Shown one piece after another: positions 8,233 to 15,982 of a DNA stretch of 64,000 nucleotides. The translations under genes were made by a program, and so were the position numbers. Every line of letters begins with the position of its first letter. The stretch's first letter is position 1. The DNA is from Lawsonia intracellularis PHE/MN1-00 (GTDB taxonomy: Bacteria > Desulfobacterota > Desulfovibrionia > Desulfovibrionales > Desulfovibrionaceae): NCBI RefSeq assembly GCF_000055945.1, contig NC_008011.1, forward strand, positions 558,001-622,000. The letters are read 5' to 3'. The notes below the pieces were generated by a model. That model worked only from the letters and a program-made list of their open reading frames with translations. It was not told where the DNA came from and did no database searches.

Positions 8233-9591
8233 ATGTCTAACAAAAGCAAAATAGATCCTATTATTACTGTAAAACAACTTTGTAAGTCATACCCACTATA
8301 TACCAAAAAACAGGATCATCTTCTTGAACTTTTTGATCCTTTTAGAAAACAGCGTCATACACTTTTTCATGCACTTAATTCTATCTCATTTTCAATTTAT
8401 AAAAATGAAAGTATTGGTATAATGGGTATTAATGGTTCAGGCAAATCAACTCTTTTAAAACTATTAACAGGTGTACTTACACCCTCTTCCGGGGAAATAT
8501 CCGTAAAAGGAAAAGTATCTGCTTTACTAGAACTTGGTGCAGGTTTTCATCCGGAAAGAACAGGTCTTGAAAATATCTATTTTCAAGGAGCACTTCATGG
8601 ACAAACAAAACAAGAGATAGACTCTTACCTTGCAGAAATTATCCAGTTTGCTGATATTGGAGAGTATATCCATCAACCTGTAAAACTTTACTCAAGTGGA
8701 ATGTTTATACGATTAGCATTTGCTACTGCTATTCAAGGTAACCCAGATATCTTGATTATAGATGAAGCATTAGCTGTAGGAGATGTACGTTTCCAACGTT
8801 TATGCTTTCAACGTATTGAAGAATTAAAACAACAAGGGGTAACTTTCATTTTTGTTTCACACTCTAGCGATCAAATTGTAGCACACTGTAGTAGAGCATT
8901 ACTACTTGGAAACGGTCAACTCATTATGGATGGAGAACCACGCAATGTAGTTAATCGCTATATGGATATTTTATTTAATCGTAATGATAAATTAAGCAAC
9001 ACAATAAAAGCAAATGTTACTCTCCCTGAGAGCATAAGCACCGTTACAGAAAAACCAACTGAGCTTACTACTAATTATGACCTAAAAGATAAAGAAAAAC
9101 TTAACGACCCTTACTCATTACATCCCTGGTATAATCCTTATGAATACCGATGGGGAGATGGTCGTGCAACTATTTCAGATATTCATATTACCTCATCTGG
9201 AAATATAAATAATGTTCAGCCTGGTGACTACTTATCTATTCAACTAAAAACAGTATTTCACACATCCATTATTAGACCTATTTTTGGGTGTACCATAAAA
9301 ACACATGATGGTATTATTGTATATGGCTCAAATACAGAGCTAACAGGTTCTGAAATATTATATGACCATGTTTCTGCTGGATCCATAACATTTGTTACTT
9401 TTACTATGCATTGCAATTTAGCACCAGGAGACTACTTTTTCTCATTTGGTGTTGCTGTAATGGAAAAAGATACTGTACCTCTTGATAGACGGTATGACTC
9501 TCTTCTTTTAACTGTGCATGGCCCTGCAAACTTTTTTGGTCTTAGTAATTTAAATATGATAATTAGGAATTCAGGGATTAAGCATGTATAA
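8233..9591 (+). CDS. Wzt-like polysaccharide-export ABC ATPase
   Basis: Nucleotide-binding subunit of a Wzm/Wzt-type exporter that moves undecaprenyl-linked polysaccharide across the inner membrane. The N-terminal ATPase has Walker A GINGSGKST, signature YSSGM and Walker B DILIIDEALAVGD, with the long loop before Walker A typical of this subfamily. Residues from about 290 form a separate beta-rich C-terminal domain (GDYLSIQLKTVFH to GDYFFSFGVAVME), as in Wzt proteins that recognise the modified glycan end. I chose ATG 8233 over the in-frame TTG at 8224. The stop overlaps the next start by eight bases. No permease gene is adjacent, which is unusual because wzm normally sits just upstream. Confidence 0.88.
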   Translation: MSNKSKIDPIITVKQLCKSYPLYTKKQDHLLELFDPFRKQRHTLFHALNSISFSIYKNESIGIMGINGSGKSTLLKLLTGVLTPSSGEISVKGKVSALLELGAGFHPERTGLENIYFQGALHGQTKQEIDSYLAEIIQFADIGEYIHQPVKLYSSGMFIRLAFATAIQGNPDILIIDEALAVGDVRFQRLCFQRIEELKQQGVTFIFVSHSSDQIVAHCSRALLLGNGQLIMDGEPRNVVNRYMDILFNRNDKLSNTIKANVTLPESISTVTEKPTELTTNYDLKDKEKLNDPYSLHPWYNPYEYRWGDGRATISDIHITSSGNINNVQPGDYLSIQLKTVFHTSIIRPIFGCTIKTHDGIIVYGSNTELTGSEILYDHVSAGSITFVTFTMHCNLAPGDYFFSFGVAVMEKDTVPLDRRYDSLLLTVHGPANFFGLSNLNMIIRNSGIKHV

Positions 9592-11458
9592 TGTCTTATC
9601 ACAACTATATAATTATCAAGCTGAATTGAATATTTGGCAGTGTGACACTCCAAAAATATTTAATTATTCTGATGGAGATGAAATAGAAGATAGGTTGTAT
9701 ACCATACTAAAACAAGTGGAAGATAAAAGTATCCTCTCTGATGAACTACAAACTTTCCAAAAAGATTGGGCCACTACCTATCATTTATCTGCCTCCAGAG
9801 CCAACTTATTACGCCCAATTGAAAAAACATTGTTAAAAGATGCCACTGTATTAGAGTTAGGTTGTGGTTGTGGAGGAATAACTCGCTACCTTGCAGAAAC
9901 ATGTGCACATGTATGCTCTGTAGAAGGAAGTCAACGTCGTGCATCAATTACTGCGTTACGCTGCCAAGACTTAACTAATATAACTATCATATCTGACTCT
10001 ATTTATGATCTGTCTCCTAAAATTGGGTCTTTTGATATTGTAACACTTATTGGTGTATTAGAATATGCTCGTCTTTTTGGTGGAGAATATGCAGAAACTC
10101 GTCTATTAAAAAAAGCTTGCTCTTTTCTTAAACCAGGTGGTGCTCTTATTATTGCTATTGAAAACAAACTTGGACTCAAATATATTGCAGGTATTCCTGA
10201 AGAACATCTAGGAACATCATGGACTGGTGTTATGGATGGATATACTTCAGATGGTATAGTTACATTCAACCGTAAAGAATTAGAAGATCTTCTTATCCAA
10301 ACTGGCTTTTCACAACTCCAACAGTTTATCCCTTTACCTGACTATAAACTTCCAACTACTGTTTTACACCCAGAAGGTATTGTAGCAGAGGAAAAAGAAT
10401 TTCAACGTGCACCACTAATTGCTGCTTCCTCTAGATCATTTGAAGAAAAACCCCTTTTTAATATTCAACAAGTTTGGAAGGGTATCTGTAATACTAATAT
10501 GTTAGCTAACATGGCTGACTCTCTATGCTTTATTGCATGGAAAACTTATGAATCAGATAAAACTATACATAGCTGGCCCAAAAATATTCTAGCTTCACAT
10601 TATGGAACATTCATTCAAAAACAATACGCCAAAGAAACTCAATTTATTCGTTCAGATGATGGTATACAAGTATTACGCCGACACTTAATACCAGGCTTAC
10701 AAAAGCCTAATGCTATCTTTTCACAACTATTAGAAGAAGAACCTTACATAAAAGGAGAACTCCTTATAGAAAAAGTGAGACAGCTTATGGTAAAATATAA
10801 CTGGACAATTGAACAAATTGCAGCTGTATTACAACCTTGGTTTAGTTGGCTTTGTTCACAATGTATTCCTGGTACAACTGATTTACCAGCCGAACTACAA
10901 GATATAGCACCTTTTAATGTTGTCCTTGATAAAGATGGTGCTATCAATCCTATAGATATAGAGTGGACAAGCATACAATCTATCCCTTTATTAACAATGC
11001 TTGTACGAACACTATCATCAACATTCATCCGTATAGGTCAAGTTGCTCCTCCTGCAACTAATGTCCCTTTGAAGATTATTCCCCTACTTCATCAAACTAT
11101 TTGCATACTATATAAACCAATATCAATGGACTCTATTCATGCAGCATGGGAAGATACAGAAAATAAAGTTACATGTTATCTAGGAGTAGATTGTCCATGG
11201 GAAACTATGATCCATGCTGAGTTGTCAGTTATTCCTAATATGCCCCTCTCCATGATTCAATCATTAAAGACAGACCTATGTTCTCTCTCAGAAGAAAATA
11301 AAAATCTTAGAGAAGAACTAACTTCATGTTATAATTCCCGCTCATGGAAGCTTACAAAACCATTACGTTTTTTTAGTAACAAGTTACACAATTATCGTGC
11401 AGTTATTAAAAATTTTTTTACTTTTAACATGTTACTTTTTATAATTATCACATATTAG
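9584..11458 (+). CDS. WbdD-like methyltransferase with glycan-enzyme tail
   Basis: A 624-residue multidomain protein, translationally coupled to the Wzt-like gene. Residues about 70-240 are a class I SAM methyltransferase (VLELGCGCGGITRYLAE, then SFDIVTLIGVLEY and FLKPGGALIIAIENK). The middle part ends in APFNVVLDKDGAINPIDIEW, which resembles a phosphotransferase catalytic loop (N and D positions) but is divergent. Near the C-terminus a short coiled coil (EENKNLREEL) leads to SRSWKLTKPLRFF, a motif common at the end of O-antigen enzymes. The architecture recalls WbdD, the methyltransferase-kinase chain terminator whose product is read by the Wzt C-domain. Methyltransferase is sure; chain terminator is inference. 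Confidence 0.75.
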   Translation: MYNVLSQLYNYQAELNIWQCDTPKIFNYSDGDEIEDRLYTILKQVEDKSILSDELQTFQKDWATTYHLSASRANLLRPIEKTLLKDATVLELGCGCGGITRYLAETCAHVCSVEGSQRRASITALRCQDLTNITIISDSIYDLSPKIGSFDIVTLIGVLEYARLFGGEYAETRLLKKACSFLKPGGALIIAIENKLGLKYIAGIPEEHLGTSWTGVMDGYTSDGIVTFNRKELEDLLIQTGFSQLQQFIPLPDYKLPTTVLHPEGIVAEEKEFQRAPLIAASSRSFEEKPLFNIQQVWKGICNTNMLANMADSLCFIAWKTYESDKTIHSWPKNILASHYGTFIQKQYAKETQFIRSDDGIQVLRRHLIPGLQKPNAIFSQLLEEEPYIKGELLIEKVRQLMVKYNWTIEQIAAVLQPWFSWLCSQCIPGTTDLPAELQDIAPFNVVLDKDGAINPIDIEWTSIQSIPLLTMLVRTLSSTFIRIGQVAPPATNVPLKIIPLLHQTICILYKPISMDSIHAAWEDTENKVTCYLGVDCPWETMIHAELSVIPNMPLSMIQSLKTDLCSLSEENKNLREELTSCYNSRSWKLTKPLRFFSNKLHNYRAVIKNFFTFNMLLFIIITY

Positions 11459-11851
11459 TATCACATTACACTACTAGTTACACCTCTAACTAAATAATGA
11501 CTCTATCTTCCAAGATATATTCAAGCTATAATTCATACTTTTTACTTATTCCCCCTACCCTTACTATGCTAAACTATATTAAGGATAACTAGTATGAATT
11601 ACCTTATAAAAATTGGATCTTAATTGTATCTCCTTTAAAATATTGAAAGAAGTATCTATGCTCTAAAAAAATAAATAATATTTACCCTTATTAAAAAGAG
11701 TGTTATGGGTTTAACTACATTGTATGAATTGAAACCAATTATTTTTTGTTTCCAATGTAAATTTATTGCATGACTATCATTGTACAATATTGTATCCTCT
11801 GATATTTATTTCTATTATTTAGAATTACATATTGTATATCTTGGAGACAGT
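11459..11851. other. Intergenic, 393 bases
   Basis: AT-rich spacer between the methyltransferase and the M23 lipoprotein gene. An in-frame extension of the downstream frame starts at 11780, but the ATG at 11852 with GGAG at 11843-11846 and a good lipoprotein signal makes that extension unlikely. No hairpin terminator or RNA gene is recognised. Confidence 0.45.
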
Positions 11852-12466
11852 ATGCCATTATTTACCCGTTCTTACTCTACTTTTTGGCTAACTCTTAATT
11901 TAGTTTTTTTATTACTACCTGCTTGTGGAACTAAAGAAAAATCACTTCAATCAAATGAACTCCTCTCACAACCCATAGAAAGTCAAGATAATACCACCTC
12001 AAAGACAGAACTACCTAAAATTAGTCTTATCAAACCTACACAAGGGAAACATATTTCTTCTGAATTTGGAATGCGTAGTCATCCCATAAAAAGAAGACAA
12101 CTTCTGCACACCGGGATAGATATATCTGGAAAGCGAGGGGACAAAATTATAGCTTCAGCTAATGGAACTGTCGTTTTCTGTGGACGTAGAGGCTCATATG
12201 GTCTTACAATTGATTTAGACATTGGAAATGGTGTAATATTACGATATGCTCATCTTGATAGATTACATGTCAAAAAAGGTGTAGAAGTTTATCAAGGACA
12301 ATGTATTGGAAAACTTGGAAGAACAGGTAGAGCAACTGCTCCTCATTTACATTTTGAAGTCCGTGTAAATAATATCCCTGTAGATCCTATGCAATTTATT
12401 ATACCAACACACCACTGGACAAAAAAACCTCAACCACCCAGTACTACAACAAAAAAAGAAATGTAA
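11852..12466 (+). CDS. M23 (LytM) family lipoprotein
   Basis: A 204-residue predicted lipoprotein with a LytM peptidase domain acting on, or activating enzymes of, peptidoglycan in the periplasm. The N-terminus is a lipoprotein signal ending in LLPACGT, with Cys the lipid site. After a polar linker the domain begins at SEFGMRSHP. Metal-ligand motifs are present: HTGID (HxxxD) and HLHFEV; RYAHLDRL holds the usual extra His. The domain therefore looks catalytically competent rather than the degenerate EnvC/NlpD type. I start at ATG 11852 on the GGAG site. About 40 bases later a deacetylase gene follows, suggesting a small envelope operon. Confidence 0.88.
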   Translation: MPLFTRSYSTFWLTLNLVFLLLPACGTKEKSLQSNELLSQPIESQDNTTSKTELPKISLIKPTQGKHISSEFGMRSHPIKRRQLLHTGIDISGKRGDKIIASANGTVVFCGRRGSYGLTIDLDIGNGVILRYAHLDRLHVKKGVEVYQGQCIGKLGRTGRATAPHLHFEVRVNNIPVDPMQFIIPTHHWTKKPQPPSTTTKKEM

Positions 12467-12503
12467 TTTCCATTCATTGGTAATAGAGTATATAGAGCAT
12501 ATT

Positions 12504-13607
12504 ATGACTCAAAGCCTCCCTGTATTAATGTATCATTATATATCCAATTATCCTAGCTCAATAAGCGTATCTCCTCATAATTTTGAAAAACATTGTCAAG
12601 GAATGGCAGAAAATGGTTGGAGAGGAATAACTCTTCAAGAAGCTGAATCTTTTTTTCTAAAAGGAGAAAAACTTCCTCCTAAATCTGTGCTCATTACATT
12701 TGATGATGGTTTTTTAGATAACTTTGTCTATGCATGGCCAATATTAAAAAAATATGAACATAGTGGTGTCATTTTTACTGTTACTGAACGTATTCTATCT
12801 GAACAAATTGTTAGACCTACACTTTTTGACGTCTGGGATAAATCTATTTCTAATAAGGTTCTTTATGAACTTGTAGATATGCCTATAAAACAAACAAAAC
12901 TTGGACTCAAAAAAAGACAAGATGTATTTCTTTCATGGGAAGAATGTCGTATAATGGAAAAAAGTGGTGTAATTAGCATTGGTGCTCACTCTGCCCATCA
13001 CCTTTCTGTTTTTGCTAATAACACATGGAAAGATATATATATTCCTTCAGATCAGCATAGAACATTCTATAAAATTGATGCTCCTATAGTATGGGGAATG
13101 CCATGTTTTAAAGAAAAATCTGCCTTACACTGTAAGGCATTTATTCCTTCGAATAAACTTACTGAACTTATTACCTATCATGTACCACAACAAAAACAAC
13201 AAGCCTATGAATACTTTCAACAACCTCATAATATAACAAGCCTGAAACAAAAAATTCAAACACTTTCCTCTAACTCTCTTGGAAGTTTTGAAACATGGGG
13301 ACAACAGCAAAAACGTCTTATTTCAGACTTTGAACAATGTAAAAATACTCTTGAAAAAGAACTAGGACATAATGTGCAATCATTCTGTTGGCCATGGGGT
13401 GAAAGTTCAATTATTGCTCAACGTATTGGGAAAAATTTTGGCTTTTCATATTTTTATAAAACTTCTATGGGAGCAAATCCATCAAAAAAATATACGGCTA
13501 TTAATCGTTTTAAAGTCAGAAATAAAGGATGGAACTGGTTACGTTGGCGATTAGAAATATATTCTCGTATAATGCCTGCAACTGTGTATGCAAAAATACG
13601 TATCTAA
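12504..13607 (+). CDS. Polysaccharide deacetylase family protein
   Basis: A carbohydrate esterase family 4 type protein predicted to remove N- or O-acetyl groups from a glycan. It opens with LPVLMYHYIS and has the catalytic TFDDGF motif near residue 72 and the metal-binding HSAHH (H-S/T-x-x-H) after ISIGA. A long segment separates this from the last part (SFCWPWGE, GFSYFYKTSMGANP), making 367 residues, longer than a bare NodB domain. I use ATG 12504; the frame is open to a TTG at 12477, but that part is not family-like. No signal peptide is visible, so a cytoplasmic or membrane-edge role is possible. The substrate is unknown; the neighbouring LytM and export genes suggest envelope glycan. Confidence 0.82.
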   Translation: MTQSLPVLMYHYISNYPSSISVSPHNFEKHCQGMAENGWRGITLQEAESFFLKGEKLPPKSVLITFDDGFLDNFVYAWPILKKYEHSGVIFTVTERILSEQIVRPTLFDVWDKSISNKVLYELVDMPIKQTKLGLKKRQDVFLSWEECRIMEKSGVISIGAHSAHHLSVFANNTWKDIYIPSDQHRTFYKIDAPIVWGMPCFKEKSALHCKAFIPSNKLTELITYHVPQQKQQAYEYFQQPHNITSLKQKIQTLSSNSLGSFETWGQQQKRLISDFEQCKNTLEKELGHNVQSFCWPWGESSIIAQRIGKNFGFSYFYKTSMGANPSKKYTAINRFKVRNKGWNWLRWRLEIYSRIMPATVYAKIRI

Positions 13608-13637
13608 ATTTAGTCACTAAGTAATATAAAAACATTT

Positions 13638-14678
13638 CTATTTATTACAACTTCTATCTGTTATTTGTAGTGCTTGTAAACTTTCTTTTGATGCCTGTAT
13701 AGCTATTGCTACAAGAATAGGTCCTGCTACTATTCCAACAGGTCCAAACGCTGCAAGACCACACAAAATAGATAAAATAAGAGCAATAAGTGTTGCATCT
13801 ATACCTGTTTTCAAAAAAAACGGCCTTAATAAGTTATCAACGCCTGCAACAACAATAACACACCAAATAATCATGGCAACCATAGCTACAGTCTCACCTT
13901 GAAGCCAAAGCCAAATACATACAGGTATCCAGACTAATGACGTACCCACAAAAGGGATTGGTGCTACAAAAGCTGTAATGAGTCCCCAAAAAGCAGGCTG
14001 TGGAACATTAGCCACAGCAAAGCCAATACCACATAGAAATCCTTGTATTATAGAAACTAAAACTATACCTACTAATACACCAAAAATAGCATTTCTTATT
14101 GTTACAATAAATCGATTAAGTACTTCATAAGAAAAATTAGAAGTAATACGAATCATAGTATAAAGTAATTCTGCATTTGTAATACATAATACAGTAACCA
14201 TAATAAATATAAATATAGTTAATACTGCATGAAAAGCTCCACCTGCGATTCCTAAACCACCAGCTAACACAGACCTTGTTACTGACCCTACAATACCTGC
14301 TATGCTGCTTGCCAACTGTTTAACCCCACCTTCAAGACCAGGAATTTCTTTTAACCACCTATCAATAGAATCTAACATTTGATCAGCATTAATACTCTGT
14401 AAAAAACCAGGTTCACGTAATTGGTCAAGAATTTTTAACCCTGCTACAGCCTGAGGGACAATAAGAGATATCGTTATTATTAAAGGTAATAAAATTAATA
14501 GGCTAAGACATATAGTGTAAATTACAATTGCCCAATATCGAGAAATTTTCTGAGTAAGCTTAAGAAAATATGGATATGAAACACAAGCCATACTTGTAGC
14601 TAAAAATGTAGTAACTGGAAAAGGCCATAAAAGTAAAAACCAAGCGCCTATACTCAATAGTGAGAGAATTCGTGTCAT
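13638..14678 (-). CDS. AI-2E/PerM family membrane protein
   Basis: A 346-residue polytopic membrane protein of the AI-2E transporter (PerM/TqsA) family. It starts with two hydrophobic segments (SIGAWFLLLWPFPVTTFLA and a segment near WAIVIYTICLSLLI), has the long soluble linker of the family (about residues 90-140), and a C-terminal half with FVGTSLVWIPVCIWLW, DNLLRPFFLK and FGPVGIVAGPILVA. These last two are strong family markers. The members transport quorum signal, ions or unknown solutes, so a specific substrate cannot be given. Start is the ATG at 14678. It faces the deacetylase tail to tail with a 30-base gap and stands alone. Confidence 0.88.
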   Translation of the reverse strand: MTRILSLLSIGAWFLLLWPFPVTTFLATSMACVSYPYFLKLTQKISRYWAIVIYTICLSLLILLPLIITISLIVPQAVAGLKILDQLREPGFLQSINADQMLDSIDRWLKEIPGLEGGVKQLASSIAGIVGSVTRSVLAGGLGIAGGAFHAVLTIFIFIMVTVLCITNAELLYTMIRITSNFSYEVLNRFIVTIRNAIFGVLVGIVLVSIIQGFLCGIGFAVANVPQPAFWGLITAFVAPIPFVGTSLVWIPVCIWLWLQGETVAMVAMIIWCVIVVAGVDNLLRPFFLKTGIDATLIALILSILCGLAAFGPVGIVAGPILVAIAIQASKESLQALQITDRSCNK

Positions 14679-14992
14679 ATTATAATGTCTCTTTACCCTT
14701 TTAATTACTATGGTAACATACTGTTAATACACAAAAACTGTCTAACCAAGTTACTATCCTCCCACACTTCTATCTATAGTTCAAAAAAATTTTATTGAAG
14801 ATATATCTACCATAGTAATAGATTAACATTTCTCAAAATTATATCTATAGTATATAATTATATTATAGTATATAGTGATAGCATGACATTGCCAATACCT
14901 AAAAAAATCAGAAAGTTACAACCATAAGAAAAGGTTAAAATACAAAGAATAGCTATCTTGTTTTTCTATAAAAAAACATATACTCCTACCGA

Positions 14993-15030
14993 TTAACATT
15001 AGTAAATTAACATTAGTAAAATTTTACTAA
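14993..15030. repeat. Tandem 14-mer plus 18-base palindrome upstream of ssrA
   Basis: TTAACATTAGTAAA occurs twice without a gap (14993-15006, 15007-15020). The second copy runs into TTAGTAAAATTTTACTAA (15013-15030), a perfect palindrome overlapping the candidate -35 of ssrA. It has the form of an operator, but no binding protein is known from the sequence. Confidence 0.6.
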
Positions 15031-15053
15031 CTTACTATTCTAGTTATTATAAT
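15023..15053 (+). promoter_or_regulatory. Candidate ssrA promoter
   Basis: TATAAT at 15048-15053 sits 7 bases before the mature tmRNA 5' end. TTTACT at 15023-15028 could be the -35, with a 19-base spacer, slightly long. The -10 is convincing; the -35 is tentative. Confidence 0.5.
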
Positions 15054-15060
15054 AAACAAG

Positions 15061-15436
15061 GGGGACGCACTGGTTTCGACGGGGATGTGGAAACCAAAGT
15101 GGCAGGTCGAGGCGCCGCTGGCCTCGTAAAAAGCGGCAACAATGTAATTGCAAACAACAATTACGACTACGCTCTTGCTGCATAAGTAATAGCGTACCTG
15201 GCTATTTAAATAGCCACGTCAATCCTGCTGATGTCTGATAAGCTGGTGCGGCGACAATCATCAGGCTAGCAGCCTATTGTGTTTACTGGATAGTCTGCGA
15301 AATTATTACAGTAAACTTGTTTTGATCTGCCTGGCTAAGGGCTAGAATCAAAATAAGATGTAAACTTAGCCTAAACCTGTAGATACTTTGTGTGGAACTT
15401 TCTCGGACGCGGGTTCGATTCCCGCCGTCTCCACCA
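15061..15436 (+). ncRNA. ssrA: tmRNA
   Basis: Rescues stalled ribosomes by trans-translation. The 5' end GGGGACGCACTGGTTTCGAC and the 3' end with GGTTCGATTCCCGCCGTC and an encoded CCA form the tRNA-like half with its G-U-containing acceptor stem. The tag frame starts at the GCA at 15150 and ends at TAA 15183-15185, giving ANNNYDYALAA, an ssrA degradation tag ending in the expected ALAA and close to Desulfovibrio tags. A run of T follows the CCA. The gene appears intact, not permuted. It borders the accessory stretch downstream. Confidence 0.98.
15150..15185 (+). other. tmRNA tag reading frame
   Basis: Resume codon GCA at 15150 through TAA at 15183-15185 encodes ANNNYDYALAA. The C-terminal LAA is the usual ClpXP/ClpAP recognition signal. 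No in-frame irregularity is seen. Confidence 0.93.
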
Positions 15437-15588
15437 TTTTTTTATCCAGAGACATCCAAATAAATACGTAACAATTTAAAAATATTGATTTTTTAGAAAA
15501 GATCTATCTAACAACATCTAATAAAATCCATTGACATATTACAAGTTTTTGGGGTTAACTTTACAGGAAATGAAAAAATAAAGTTACT

Positions 15589-15601
15589 CCCCCCCCCCCC
15601 C
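15589..15601 (+). repeat. Poly-C tract of 13
   Basis: Thirteen consecutive C residues, preceded by AAGTTACT and followed by AAGG, in otherwise AT-rich DNA. Such a tract is prone to slippage in replication and to length error in sequencing. No open frame with a start runs through it. Confidence 0.9.
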
Positions 15602-15779
15602 AAGGTTTACTTTTTATATGTATAGTAAGGATTAAACAAAATTCTATATGCCCTTAAATAATATTTTTATTAAAAAGCTTACACCACAAAAAACAAAGTA
15701 AGTTTTCCAATAATAGTGGACTTTTTTATTAGTTAGTCTTTCAGATTGGAGCAGGATAAAATGATGCTAAACAGTGTAG

Positions 15780-15975
15780 ATAGAATGGTTTAATAAGATA
15801 GCCTTTGAGGTTCAAATATCTTTTGAAGGAAAAGCCTCAGAAACATTATTTACAACTACGTTCTTAAACATTGAGGATTGTATTACTACTACATTTACTA
15901 GAGGCAGTTCTACATAAAGGAAAAGGCTTACATCCTATTACTATTGATACTATCGTGAATATAGAAACCAGGTAG
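15780..15975 (+). pseudogene. Possible remnant of a decayed coding sequence
   Basis: Two overlapping plus-strand frames read as protein-like but have no start. Frame one (15780-15917) contains IEWFNKIAFEVQISFEGK; frame two (15868-15975) contains LLEAVLHKGKGLHPITIDT and ends at TAG. A single frameshift in the overlap would join them. I do not recognise the product. The position just past ssrA would suit a phage or island remnant, but that is speculation. Confidence 0.25.
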
Positions 15976-15982
15976 GATTAAC

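Larger units (their letters stand above)
14679..15060. other. Intergenic, 382 bases, with ssrA upstream region
   Basis: AT-rich spacer. Its right end holds the ssrA promoter area: tandem 14-base repeats, an 18-base palindrome and a TATAAT, each listed separately. The remainder shows no gene or terminator I can support. Confidence 0.6.
15437..15982. other. Intergenic, 546 bases, likely decayed accessory DNA
   Basis: Runs from the ssrA 3' end to the end of the R-M gene. It has a T run straight after ssrA, a 13-C tract and two overlapping protein-like open frames on the plus strand (15780-15917 and 15868-15975) that lack starts. I cannot name an intact gene here. Confidence 0.55.
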
